A stretch of DNA of 64,000 nt. Source: UBA4615 sp046046245 (GTDB lineage: Bacteria; Pseudomonadota; Gammaproteobacteria; Burkholderiales; Burkholderiaceae_E). Positions 36,326-46,806 of the stretch are shown one piece after another. Both the position numbers and the translations under genes were made by a program. The notes under the pieces were generated by a model that saw only the letters and a program-made list of their open reading frames with translations, was not told the origin of the DNA and made no database searches. Location of the stretch: positions 1 to 64,000 of the forward strand of contig JBJOKE010000083.1 of assembly GCA_046046245.1 (NCBI GenBank). Reading direction: 5' to 3'. Positions within the stretch are counted from its first letter, which is position 1. Every line of letters starts with the position of its first letter.

Positions 36326-36681
36326 CGCGGCAGGTCCTGCGCGTCGGCGGCCGGCGCCTGCCCGCCGTCGGCGTCGTCGGTGCCGCGCGCGGCGTAGGCG
36401 CGGACGGCGAGCACCAGCAGCAGCGCGGTCATCGCGAAGCCGATCACGATCGCGGTCAGCACCAGCGCCTGCGGCAGCGGATCCGCCACCGCGCCGGTCG
36501 CCGTGCCGTCGACGATCGGCGCGCGGCCGACCACGAGCCGCCCCATCGAGAAGATGAAGAGGTTCACCGCGTACGACAGCAGCGTGAGCCCGAGGATCAC
36601 GTCGAAGGAGCGCGGACGCAGCAGCAGCCAGACGCCCGTGCCGGTCAGCACCGCGATCCCCGAGGCCATCAGCAGCGCCAT
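36322..36681 (-). CDS. mrpC: Mrp-type antiporter subunit C
   Basis: A 119-residue NuoK-like subunit with three helices: MALLMASGIAVLTGTGVWLL, FDVILGLTLLSYAVNLFIFS and ALVLTAIVIGFAMTALLLVL. The GLTLLSYAVNLFIF stretch is diagnostic. It begins one base after the subunit AB stop and overlaps subunit D. Confidence 0.92.
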   Translation of the reverse strand: MALLMASGIAVLTGTGVWLLLRPRSFDVILGLTLLSYAVNLFIFSMGRLVVGRAPIVDGTATGAVADPLPQALVLTAIVIGFAMTALLLVLAVRAYAARGTDDADGGQAPAADAQDLPR

Positions 36682-36682
36682 C

Positions 36683-39532
36683 TCAGCCCTCCCGGCGCGA
36701 GAGGCGCCCGATGCCGGCGAGCGCGAGCACCGTCGCGCCCACCACCGCGAGGAACACGCCGAGGTCGAACGCCGCCGCGCTCGCCAGCGGCAGCTCGCCC
36801 ACCAGCGGCAGCACCGGATGGCCGAAGGTGCTGGTCAGGAACGGATAGCCGAACAGCCAGGAACCGAGCCCGGTGAGGCAGGCGATGAGCAGGCCCGCCC
36901 CCAGCACGACGTGCAGGCGCTCGATCGTGCGGGCGGCCTGCGCCGCCCGGTCCGTGCCGCGACGGCGCTCGAGCGGGCCGGCGGCCACCGACTGCAGCAG
37001 CAGCGCCACCGCGAAGATCAGCCCGGCGATGAAGCCGCCGCCGGGCTGGTTGTGTCCGCGCAGGAAGAAGTAGAACGAGACCAGCAGCGCGAACGGCAGC
37101 AGCGTGCGGGCGATCGTCGCGAACATCAGCGGATGACGGCGCTCGTCCGCCTCCGCCGCGCCGCGCGCCGGGCCGGCCACCGGCGGCAGCGCGATCCGCG
37201 CGATCAGCGCGTGGATCACCAGGCCCGCGACCAGCATCACCGTCATCTCGCCGAAGGTGTCGAAGCCGCGGAAGTCGACGATGATCACGTTGACCGCGTT
37301 CGAGCCGCCGCCCTCGGGCAGCGTGCGCTCGAGGAACCAGCCTGCGATCGCGTCGCGCTGCGGGCGCGCCATCACCGCCCAGGCGATCGCGCCGACACCG
37401 AGGCCGGCCACCGCCGCGATCGCCGCGTCGCGCAGCTTGCGGCGGTCGTCGGGCTCGCGCGGCGACTCGGGCGGCAGGTAGCGCAGCGCGAGCATCATCA
37501 GCAGCGTGGTCGCGACCTCGACCAGCAGCTGGGTCAGCGCGAGGTCCGGCGCCGAGAACCAGACGAACGAGAGGCTGGTCACCAGGCCCACGGCGCCGAG
37601 CGCGACCAGCGCGACCAGCCGCTCGCCCGAGAACGCGACCGTCGCGATCGCCGCGGCGCAGCCGATCGCCCAGATCGCGAGCGGACCGGCCGACAGCCCG
37701 TCGAAGGGATCGGCCGTCGCGCCATCGAAGGGCGAGGTCGCCACGAGCCACGGCAGCCCGCCCGCGAGCAGCGCCGCCCCCAGCGTCAGCAGCAGCGCGC
37801 GCCGCAGTCCGCCCGCGTGCAGCGCGCCGGTGACCGCGCGGGCGAACGCGAGCAGCCTGTCGATCGTCGCCTCGAATGCGCCGCGGCCCGGCGAGGGCTC
37901 GTCGGGCACGCGATGCAGCGCCCGCTCGCGCGCCAGCCAGAAGTAGACCAGGGCGCCGCCCGCGAGCGCGCACAGGCTGAGCGCGAGCGGCGCGTTGAAG
38001 CCGTGCCAGATCGCGAGCGAGTAGTGGGGCAGCGTGCCGCCGAGCACGTCGCGCGCGCCGAGCTCGAGCAGCGGCCCCACGGTATAGGCCGGGAACAGTC
38101 CGACCGCGACGCACAGCGCCGCGAGCAGCTCGACCGGCACCCGCATCCAGCGCGGCGGCTCGTGCGGCACGCGCGGCAGGTCCACGGGCTCGCCATTGAA
38201 GAACACGTCGTGGATCAGCCGCACCGAGTAGGCGACCGACAGCGCGGTCGCGATCACGGCGGCGGCCGGCACCAGGAACCGCACCGCCCGGTGGCCCTCG
38301 ACCGCGAGCGTCTCGGCGAGGAACATCTCCTTGGACAGGAAGCCGTTGAGCAGGGGCACGCCGGCCATCGCCGCCGCCGCGACGGTGGCCAGCGCCGCGG
38401 TGACCGGCATCCACGTCGCGAGCCCGTTGATGCGCCGCATGTCCCGCGTGCCCGTCTCGTGGTCGACGATGCCGGCCGCCATGAACAGCGAGGCCTTGAA
38501 GGTCGCGTGGTTCAGCAGGTGGAAGACCGCTGCCACGGCCGCCAGCGGCGAGTCCAGCCCGAGCAGCATCGTGATCAGCCCGAGGTGACTGATCGTCGAG
38601 TAGGCGAGCAGGCCCTTCAGGTCGTGCTGGAAGATCGCGTGCCAGGCGCCGACCAGCAGCGTGGCCGCGCCGGTGAGCGTCACCAGCCAGAACCAGGGGT
38701 CGGTGCCCGACAGCACCGGGTAGAGGCGTGCGAGCAGGAAGATGCCCGCCTTCACCATCGTCGCCGAATGCAGGTAGGCCGAGACCGGCGTGGGCGCGGC
38801 CATCGCATGCGGCAGCCAGAAGTGCACCGGGAACTGGGCGGACTTGGTGAACGCGCCGGCCAGGACCAGCACCAGGCAGACCGGGTAGGCCGGATGCGCG
38901 CGGACCCGGTCGCCGGCGGCGAGCACGGTGTCGAGGTCGAGGCTGCCCGCGATCCAGCCGAGCAGCAGCACCCCGGCCAGCAGCGCGAGGCCGCCGAGCC
39001 CGGTGATCGTCAGCGCCATCCGCGCGCCGCGTCGCGCGTCCTGGCGGTGCTGCCAGAAGCCGATCAGCAGGAACGACGTGAGACTGGTCAGCTCCCAGAA
39101 GACCGCGAGCAGCAGCAGGTTGTCGGCGAGCGCGATGCCCAGCATCGCGCCCATGAACGCCAGCAGCAGCGCGAAGAACTTCGGTGCGCGTTCGTCGGGC
39201 GACAGGTACCAGCGCGCGTAGAGGATCACCAGCAGGCCGATGCCCAGGATCAGCCCGGCGAACAGCATCGCCAGGCCGTCCATCCGGAAGCCGAAGCCCA
39301 CGCCGAGCGCGGGCAGCCAGTCGACCCTGAGCCGCTGGACGCTGCCGTCGAGCACCTCGGGCGCGAGCATCGCGAACGGCAGCAGCGAGAAGCCCGCGGC
39401 GACGGCGGCGATCCAGGCGGAGTGCCGCAGCCGCGACTGCGGCGACGACGGGGCCATGGCCGCACCGATCGCGGCGAGCACGGCGGCGCCGGCGAACGGC
39501 GCGAGCACCAGCACGAACAGCGCACCGGTCAT
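36683..39532 (-). CDS. mrpA: Mrp-type antiporter fused subunits A and B
   Basis: A 949-residue fusion. The N-terminal part (about 1-500) is the ND5-like MrpA module with FTKSAQFPVHFWLPHAMAAP (Lys and WLPxAM), SAYLHSATMVKAGIFLLARL and an EL/SL motif (WELTSLTSFLLIGFWQH). The middle carries the MrpA C-terminal helices and a MrpB-like DUF4040 part (FSAPDLALTQLLVEVATTLL). The last 150 residues are MrpB (FYFFLRGHNQPGGGFIAGLI). This AB fusion is usual in Proteobacteria (PhaAB). The ATG at 39532 begins a clear helix (MTGALFVLVLAPFAGAAVLA); the frame upstream is open only because of GC bias. Confidence 0.93.
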   Translation of the reverse strand: MTGALFVLVLAPFAGAAVLAAIGAAMAPSSPQSRLRHSAWIAAVAAGFSLLPFAMLAPEVLDGSVQRLRVDWLPALGVGFGFRMDGLAMLFAGLILGIGLLVILYARWYLSPDERAPKFFALLLAFMGAMLGIALADNLLLLAVFWELTSLTSFLLIGFWQHRQDARRGARMALTITGLGGLALLAGVLLLGWIAGSLDLDTVLAAGDRVRAHPAYPVCLVLVLAGAFTKSAQFPVHFWLPHAMAAPTPVSAYLHSATMVKAGIFLLARLYPVLSGTDPWFWLVTLTGAATLLVGAWHAIFQHDLKGLLAYSTISHLGLITMLLGLDSPLAAVAAVFHLLNHATFKASLFMAAGIVDHETGTRDMRRINGLATWMPVTAALATVAAAAMAGVPLLNGFLSKEMFLAETLAVEGHRAVRFLVPAAAVIATALSVAYSVRLIHDVFFNGEPVDLPRVPHEPPRWMRVPVELLAALCVAVGLFPAYTVGPLLELGARDVLGGTLPHYSLAIWHGFNAPLALSLCALAGGALVYFWLARERALHRVPDEPSPGRGAFEATIDRLLAFARAVTGALHAGGLRRALLLTLGAALLAGGLPWLVATSPFDGATADPFDGLSAGPLAIWAIGCAAAIATVAFSGERLVALVALGAVGLVTSLSFVWFSAPDLALTQLLVEVATTLLMMLALRYLPPESPREPDDRRKLRDAAIAAVAGLGVGAIAWAVMARPQRDAIAGWFLERTLPEGGGSNAVNVIIVDFRGFDTFGEMTVMLVAGLVIHALIARIALPPVAGPARGAAEADERRHPLMFATIARTLLPFALLVSFYFFLRGHNQPGGGFIAGLIFAVALLLQSVAAGPLERRRGTDRAAQAARTIERLHVVLGAGLLIACLTGLGSWLFGYPFLTSTFGHPVLPLVGELPLASAAAFDLGVFLAVVGATVLALAGIGRLSRREG

Positions 39533-39608
39533 CGGGTGGCTCGCGGGGCGCGCAGGCGGGCGGGCGGGACGGTCATCGGCGGGCGCGGTCGGAGGATCCG
39601 GGCGGTGA

Positions 39609-39651
39609 GGCGGACGGCCGGGCGGACGGGGGCAGGCGGACGGGCGGACGG
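39609..39651. repeat. Four short direct repeats GGCGGACGG between mrpAB and uup
   Basis: The 9-mer ggcggacgg occurs at 39609, 39621, 39635 and 39643, within a longer G-rich stretch (gcgggcgggcgggac at 39554-39570 is similar). It lies in the 180-bp gap between two divergent genes. A tataag element at 39662-39667 downstream could be the -10 for uup. The role of the repeats is unknown; slippage or regulator binding are options. Confidence 0.6.
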
Positions 39652-39712
39652 AGCGGCGCAGTATAAGCGGGCCCGGCCGGCGCTTGGGCGAGTTCGGGTA
39701 ACCTGCCGGGCG

Positions 39713-41556
<1,844 letters not shown>

Positions 41557-41560
<4 letters not shown>

Positions 41561-42573
41561 CGCATCCGGTCGCGTCGCTCGCCCGGCGCGCGCTCGCCGC
41601 GCTCGCGCTGGCGGGGACGGCGAGCGCGGCGGCGCTGCCCGTGCCGGCGGCCGCGCAGCTGCGCGCCTTCGAGTTCGCGCTCGACAACGACCAGTTCGCG
41701 TTCGCGTCGCGGCGCGACGAGCGCTGGTACACCAGCGGCGGGTTCATCCGCGCCGCGTTCGACGCGCCGGCCGGCACGCTCGCCGCCCGGCTCGCCGGTG
41801 CCTGGTGTGCCGTCGGCCCGGCCTGCGACCGCGACGCGCGCACCCTCGCGGTGCTGTCGCTCAACCACGAGATCCACACCCCCGCCTCGCCCGGCACGCC
41901 CGTGCCGCAGCCCTACGACCGGCCGTATGCCGGCGTGCTCACGCTCGGGGCCGATGCGGTGGTGGCCGGCGAGCGCACCCGCCAGACGCTGTCGCTCAGG
42001 CTCGGCACGATCGGCCCGGCGGCGCTCGGCCGGGAGGTCCAGAACGGCATCCACCGCCTGCTCGGGCAGCCGCTCGCGCGGGGCTGGGACGGGCAGGTGC
42101 GTGCGCAGCCGGCGGTGCAGCTCGGCTGGTCGCGGCTGGTCGCATGGCACGAGCCGGGCAGCGCGTTCGACGTCGTCGGCCGGACCGCGCTGCGGATCGG
42201 TTCGCCGGTCACCGACGCCGCCGTCGGCGCGATGATGCGGCTGGGCGCGCGGCCTGTCGGCCCGAGCTGGCCGGGCGAGACGATCGGCGTGCGCGAGCCC
42301 GAGGGCTGGCAGGGCTTCGTCGGCGTCGAGGCGCGCGCGGTCGCCTGGGACGCGACGATCGACGGCGCCACCTACCAGTACGCCTCGCTGACGCGGCACG
42401 AGCGGCTCGCCGGCCGTGTGTTCGCCGGCGCGTCGGTCGGCGCGTTCCGGGACTGGCGGCTCGAGTTCACCGTCGCGCTGCACTCGGTGTCCTTCGAGGC
42501 GCCGCTCGAGCCGGTCGCACTGCGGCCGCAGCGCATCGGCACCATCGGCCTGCGCTGGCAGCCGACACGCTGA
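41557..42573 (+). CDS. LpxR-like lipid A deacylase (DUF2219)
   Basis: A 338-residue outer-membrane beta-barrel with a signal peptide (about 1-33, ending PAAAQ). The LpxR-family signatures are present: ALDNDQFAFASRRDERWYTS (Asn/Asp pair and the YTSG catalytic region), LSLNHEIHTPA, and YDRPYAGVLTLG. LpxR removes the 3'-acyloxyacyl chain of lipid A at the cell surface. It is coupled to uup by a 4-nt overlap although the functions seem unrelated. Substrate identity is inferred from the family. Confidence 0.88.
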
Positions 42574-42704
42574 GCCGACGCCGGACCGCCGTTCGACCGC
42601 TGCCGGCGCACTCGCCGGTGTCGATACAGGCATGACGATGATGCATGCCGCGGCCCGCGCGGCGGCGGCCCGCACGGATACCGCTGCGTCGTCGCCGCCC
42701 CGGC

Positions 42705-43670
42705 TCAGTGCCGTTCGAGCAGCCGGCCGATCTCGCGCTTGAAGAACGGATAGAGCAGCGGTGCCGCGACCAGCCCCTGCACGCCGAACAGCGCCTCGCC
42801 GGTCAGCATCGCCGCGAGGATCTCCCACGAGTCGACCTGCACCCGGGCGCCGACGGTGCGCGCGTTGATGAAGTACTCGGTCTTGTGGATCAGCACGAGG
42901 AAGACGAGCGACGCGATCGCGAGCCACGGCGAGACCGCGAGCGAGATCAGCGTGACCAGCGTGTTGGCCAGCAGGTTCCCGAGCACCGGCATCACGCCGG
43001 TGACCAGCGTGAACAGGCAGAGCAGCCCGCGGAAGGGCAGCACGAAGCCGAAGGCCGGCAGGATCAGGAACAGGTAGATCGCGGTCATCGTGGTGTTGAA
43101 CACCGCGATGCGCATCTGCGCGATCACCACCCGCTCGAGCACCAGCAGGAACCGCCCGATGAACTTCTCCTCGGACTGCAGCCCGCCCGGCCGCCAGGTG
43201 GCCGCCGCCGCCATCGCGGCGACCAGGATCGCGAAGATGCCCTGCACCAGCGCGTGGGCGACCTTGCCGCCCAGGCCGCCGAGGCTCGCCGCATGGTCGC
43301 GCAGCCAGCCGAAGACCCGGGCGCGCAGTTCGTAGAGGTCGGCCGGCAGCGAGGCCGAGATCGATTCCGGCAGTGCCTCGCGCAGCGCGTCGAGCGAGTC
43401 CTCGATCCGCAGCAGGAAGGTCCGCAGGTCGTCGGCCGAGGCGAGCGCGACCGTCCAGGTGACGATGCCGGCGAACGCGGCCAGCACCAGCGAGCCGACC
43501 ACCGCGCCCGAGAACCCGGCGACCGCGCGGGATGCGCCGAAGCGCGAGGATAGGCGGTCCGCCAGCAGGCAGGTCCACGCGTAGACGAGCAGGCCGAGCA
43601 GCACGGGCACGAGGAGCCGCTGCTGCAGCACCAGCAGCGCGCCGGCCGCGGTCAGGACGAGCCGGAGCAC
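42705..43670 (-). CDS. AI-2E family membrane protein (PerM/YdiK-like)
   Basis: A 321-residue membrane protein with about seven helices and the family's central soluble segment (about 75-150). Conserved C-terminal motifs are visible: LVTGVMPVLGNLLANTLVTL, SLVFLVLIHKTEYFINARTV, and EILAAMLTGEALFGVQGLVA. Family members export autoinducer-2 or act as Na+/H+ antiporters; the substrate here cannot be told. The GTG start at 43670 is uncertain because no good ribosome site precedes it. Confidence 0.87.
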   Translation of the reverse strand: MLRLVLTAAGALLVLQQRLLVPVLLGLLVYAWTCLLADRLSSRFGASRAVAGFSGAVVGSLVLAAFAGIVTWTVALASADDLRTFLLRIEDSLDALREALPESISASLPADLYELRARVFGWLRDHAASLGGLGGKVAHALVQGIFAILVAAMAAAATWRPGGLQSEEKFIGRFLLVLERVVIAQMRIAVFNTTMTAIYLFLILPAFGFVLPFRGLLCLFTLVTGVMPVLGNLLANTLVTLISLAVSPWLAIASLVFLVLIHKTEYFINARTVGARVQVDSWEILAAMLTGEALFGVQGLVAAPLLYPFFKREIGRLLERH

Positions 43671-43727
43671 CTCCGGACGGACGGGAAGGGGACCGATGAT
43701 GGCGAGTCTCCGGAAGAGACCGGCACT

Positions 43728-44486
43728 CTAGCGCATCTGGTCCTTGCGGAGCCGCACGGACCGACGTCCGGCGGGGCTTCCGGCCGCCGGCTCGCGGCCG
43801 GTGGCGGGCGGGGCCCGGAGCGCATGGCGGACCAGCGCGTCGACCATGAACCGGGCGACCGCCTCGACCTCGGCGTCGTCCTCGCCCCAGATGTCCTTGA
43901 TCACCACGTAGGGCTCGATGCCGTAGACGAGCGACAGCGCCTTCGACAGCAGGTCGTGGTTCCGCCGGGTGAGCTGCCCGCGCATCGGCGCGAGCGCGTG
44001 CTTGAGCAGTCCGACCCGGTAGCCGCGCCGGTACGGCTCCTCGTCGAGCAGACCGGCCCGTGCGAGCGCCGCGTGCTCGAGCGACAGCTGCAGCGCCGCG
44101 CGCATCTGCGGCTCGAACTCCTGGAAGCGCCCGAAGGTCGATTCGAAGAGCCGGACGAGTCGCTGGTCGCCGACCGCGCCGTCGTCGCTGCGCGGCGACG
44201 CGCGGACCGGGCCGAGGCTGTGATCCACGACGCCGGCGATCAGCTTGCTGCGGGTGGGGAAATAGCGGTAGGCGGTGGCGCGTGACACGCCTGCGGCCTG
44301 CGCGAGTTCGCTGACCGAGGGCACCGCGCCACGCTCGCGGATCAGGCGGCTCGCGGCGTCGAGCAGCAGGCGTCGCATCCGTGCGGCCGGCCCGGTCGCG
44401 GGCGGCGGCGCGGTCGACGCATCGGCCCCGCCGCTCGGGGCACGCCCGCGGACACGGACCGCTGCGGTTCCGTGGATATCGTCCAT
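43728..44486 (-). CDS. TetR-family regulator divergent from the catabolic operon
   Basis: A 252-residue regulator. The N-terminal helix-turn-helix (about 35-85) reads LLDAASRLIRERGAVPSVSE and AQAAGVSRATAYRYFPTRSK, followed by a ligand-binding domain (to about 225) and a basic C-terminal tail (GRRSVRLRKDQMR). The ATG at 44486 is the likely start; the frame is open further upstream but would run into the operators. It is divergent from the 13-gene operon, and two palindromes lie between them, so it probably represses that operon and itself until a pathway compound binds. Confidence 0.88.
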   Translation of the reverse strand: MDDIHGTAAVRVRGRAPSGGADASTAPPPATGPAARMRRLLLDAASRLIRERGAVPSVSELAQAAGVSRATAYRYFPTRSKLIAGVVDHSLGPVRASPRSDDGAVGDQRLVRLFESTFGRFQEFEPQMRAALQLSLEHAALARAGLLDEEPYRRGYRVGLLKHALAPMRGQLTRRNHDLLSKALSLVYGIEPYVVIKDIWGEDDAEVEAVARFMVDALVRHALRAPPATGREPAAGSPAGRRSVRLRKDQMR

Positions 44487-44548
44487 CTCGCCTGCGTGGG
44501 GGTCTTGACCCGGATTGTAGACGCTGCGTACGATCCCGAGGACGAAAA

Positions 44549-44564
44549 CGAGACGCCCGTCTCG
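44549..44564. promoter_or_regulatory. Probable TetR operator palindrome
   Basis: cgagacg-cc-cgtctcg is a perfect 7-bp inverted repeat with a 2-bp centre, 62 bp before the tetR ATG and 48 bp before the operon start. The 16-bp size and GAGACG/CGTCTC form are typical of TetR-family operators. Confidence 0.7.
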
Positions 44565-44575
44565 AAACGAATCGA

Positions 44576-44600
44576 GTGTCTTGTGCGGCGCACAAGACAC
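44576..44600. promoter_or_regulatory. Long perfect palindrome just before the operon start
   Basis: gtgtcttgtgc-ggc-gcacaagacac is a perfect 11-bp inverted repeat with a 3-bp centre, ending 11 bp before the TTG start of the first operon gene and abutting its GGGGGAG ribosome site. It may be a second operator. As RNA it would form a strong hairpin that could affect translation of the first gene. Confidence 0.65.
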
Positions 44601-44611
44601 GGGGGAGACGC

Positions 44612-45478
44612 TTGAAGGTCGCGACCTTCCGCTGGGGCGGTCGGCGGCACGCGGGCCTGCTGTCCGACGACGGCCGCCGCGTGACGCCGCTGGCGCTGGG
44701 CGAGCGCGGCGAGCGACGCGGCGCGCTCGCCCTCGTCGAGGCGATGGCCGCCGGCCGCGGCATGCCGCGGGCGTCGGGCGTGTCGCTGCCCGTCTCCGCG
44801 GTCACCCTCGAGGCGCCCCTGCCGGCACCGCGCCGCAACCTCTTCTGCGTCGGCCGGAACTATCGCGAGCACGCGGCGGAACTCGCCGGCACGGTGTTCC
44901 GCGGCGTCGCCTCCGATGCCGCCTGGCCCATGGTGTTCACCAAGGTTCCCGAGTCGGTGATCGGCCCGGGCGCCCCGATCGTCGTGCCCCGCGGCGTGTC
45001 CGAGCAGATCGACTACGAAGCCGAGCTCGCGGTGGTCATCGGCACCGGCGGGCGCGACATCCGCGCGTCGTCGGCGATGGACCACGTCTGGGGCTACACG
45101 ATCGTCAACGACGTCACCGCGCGCGATCTGCAGCAGCGTCATGGACAGTGGGACCTCGGCAAGTCGCTCGACACGTTCTGCCCGATGGGGCCGTGGCTCG
45201 TGTCCGCCGACGAGGCCGACGGCACTGACCTGCTGATCGAGTGCTTCGTCAACGGCGAGTCCCGGCAGCGCGCGCGCACCTCGCAGCTGATCTTCGACAT
45301 CCCGACGCTCGTCGAGACCTGCTCGCGCGGGATCACGCTGCATCCCGGCGACGTGATCGCCACCGGCACCCCCGCCGGCGTCGGCATGGGCTTCACGCCG
45401 CCGCGCTGGCTGCGGTCCGGCGACGTCGTCCGCATCGAGATCGAGGGCGTCGGCGTCCTCGAGAACCCCGTCCGCTAG
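44612..45478 (+). CDS. FAH-family hydrolase (fumarylpyruvate/acylpyruvate type)
   Basis: A 288-residue enzyme of the fumarylacetoacetase C-terminal fold. A short N-terminal segment (to about 75) is followed by the catalytic domain with RRNLFCVGRNYREHA, VPESVIGPGAPIVVPRGVSE, QIDYEAELAVVIG (metal-binding Glu residues), VNDVTARDLQ, GKSLDTFCPMGPW and GDVIATGTPAGVG. Family members cleave C-C bonds of acylpyruvates or hydrate/isomerise ring-cleavage products. The start is TTG 44612, 4 nt after GGGGGAG; no ATG is suitable. First gene of the operon, so it may act on a late intermediate. Confidence 0.9.
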   Translation: MKVATFRWGGRRHAGLLSDDGRRVTPLALGERGERRGALALVEAMAAGRGMPRASGVSLPVSAVTLEAPLPAPRRNLFCVGRNYREHAAELAGTVFRGVASDAAWPMVFTKVPESVIGPGAPIVVPRGVSEQIDYEAELAVVIGTGGRDIRASSAMDHVWGYTIVNDVTARDLQQRHGQWDLGKSLDTFCPMGPWLVSADEADGTDLLIECFVNGESRQRARTSQLIFDIPTLVETCSRGITLHPGDVIATGTPAGVGMGFTPPRWLRSGDVVRIEIEGVGVLENPVR

Positions 45479-45505
45479 CGCCCGGACCGCCGCGAGGAGA
45501 CCGCG

Positions 45506-46792
45506 ATGCCCGACACCCTGTTCACCAATGTCCGCATCTTCGACGGCTCCGGCGCGCAGCCCTACACGGGGGAGGTCCTGGTCCGCGGCAACCGGATCCG
45601 CGGCGTCGCGCGCGGCAGCCGCTCGCTGCCGCCGGCGGGCGCGACGGTGATCGACGCTGCGGGCGCGACGCTCATGCCCGGCATGACCGAGGCCCACACG
45701 CACTTTGCCTGGAACGACCAGCCGAGCCTGGGCGCGATCCAGAAGATGCCGGTCGAGGAGCACATCCTCTGGTGCGCGCACGTCGCCGAACGCTACCTGT
45801 CGCGCGGCTTCACCTCGTGCGTGGGCGCGGCGACCGCGAAGCCGCGGCTCGACGTGGTGATCCGCAACGCGATCGAGTCGGGCCAGATCCCCGGTCCCCG
45901 CTACCTGGCCGCGAGCCAGGAGATCACCGTGCCGGGCGGCCTCGGCGACGAGTCGCCGCCGCACCTGCCCTATCCGGAGTTCAGCTTCGGCGCGGTCGTG
46001 AGCGGCGCCGACGAGATGCGCCGCTGCGTGCGGATGTTCCTCAAGTACGGCGTCGACACGATCAAGCTGAACCTGTCGGGCGAGTACATCGCCGGCCTGG
46101 CAGCCGAGGCGACGCCCATGACCGACGCCGAGATCGCGACCGCGGTCGAGGAGGTGAGGAAGCGCGGCAAGCGGCTCGCCGCGCACGCGCGCTCGGCCGA
46201 GTCGGTCAAGCAGTGCGTGCGCCACGGCATCGAGCTGGTCTACCACGCGAGCTTCGCCGACGAGGAGGCGCTCGACATGCTCGAGGCGGCGAAGGATCGC
46301 CACTTCGTCGCCCCCGGCATCGCATGGCTGATCAACACCTCCTACCATGCATCGAAGTGGGGGATCACGCCCGAGATCGCGCGCGACATGGGCTATCACC
46401 GCGAGCTCGAGGTCGCCGTCGAGTCGCTGCGGAAGATGCACAAGCGCGGGATCCGAATCCTTCCGGGCGGCGACTACGGTTTCGCGTGGATCGAGCACGG
46501 CACCAACGCGAAGGACCTGGAGTACTTCGTCCGCCATCTCGGCTTCACGCCGATGGAGGCGCTGCTGTCTGCGACGCGGCTGGGCGGCCAGATCATGATG
46601 CGCGAGCACGAACTCGGCCAGGTGAAGGACGGCTACCTCGCCGACCTCTTGCTGGTCGACGGCGACCCGCTGTCGAACATCGCCGTGCTGCAGGATCCGG
46701 CGCGCATCCTCGCCGTGATGAAGGACGGCGTGTTCCACAAGGAACCCGAGATCCGCGGTGCCCGCACGCGCTGGCCGGCGAGCGCGGCCTGA
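45506..46792 (+). CDS. Metal-dependent amidohydrolase, copy 1
   Basis: A 428-residue imidazolonepropionase/prolidase-like amidohydrolase. The metal ligands can be read: EAHTHF (H64, H66), a carboxylated-Lys candidate in TIKLNLSG (K187), AAHARS (H227), VYHASF (H247) and GGDYGFAW (D323), which would bind one or two metals. Such enzymes hydrolyse amide or ester bonds in cyclic or acyclic amides, hydantoins or carbamates. It is strongly similar along its full length to the protein at 47640, so the two arose by duplication. The substrate is unknown. Confidence 0.9.
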   Translation: MPDTLFTNVRIFDGSGAQPYTGEVLVRGNRIRGVARGSRSLPPAGATVIDAAGATLMPGMTEAHTHFAWNDQPSLGAIQKMPVEEHILWCAHVAERYLSRGFTSCVGAATAKPRLDVVIRNAIESGQIPGPRYLAASQEITVPGGLGDESPPHLPYPEFSFGAVVSGADEMRRCVRMFLKYGVDTIKLNLSGEYIAGLAAEATPMTDAEIATAVEEVRKRGKRLAAHARSAESVKQCVRHGIELVYHASFADEEALDMLEAAKDRHFVAPGIAWLINTSYHASKWGITPEIARDMGYHRELEVAVESLRKMHKRGIRILPGGDYGFAWIEHGTNAKDLEYFVRHLGFTPMEALLSATRLGGQIMMREHELGQVKDGYLADLLLVDGDPLSNIAVLQDPARILAVMKDGVFHKEPEIRGARTRWPASAA

Positions 46793-46806
46793 GACGGAGC
46801 CACGCG

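Noticed and set aside
39609..39651. Repeat cluster as a CRISPR array
   Set aside because: Repeats are only 9 bp with irregular 3- to 5-bp or overlapping spacing and no cas genes.
34326..39660. Very long open frames on the forward strand opposite the mrp operon
   Set aside because: The predicted proteins are Arg/Gly/Gln-rich without any fold signature, and the other strand encodes six convincing antiporter subunits. They reflect the high-GC codon pattern.
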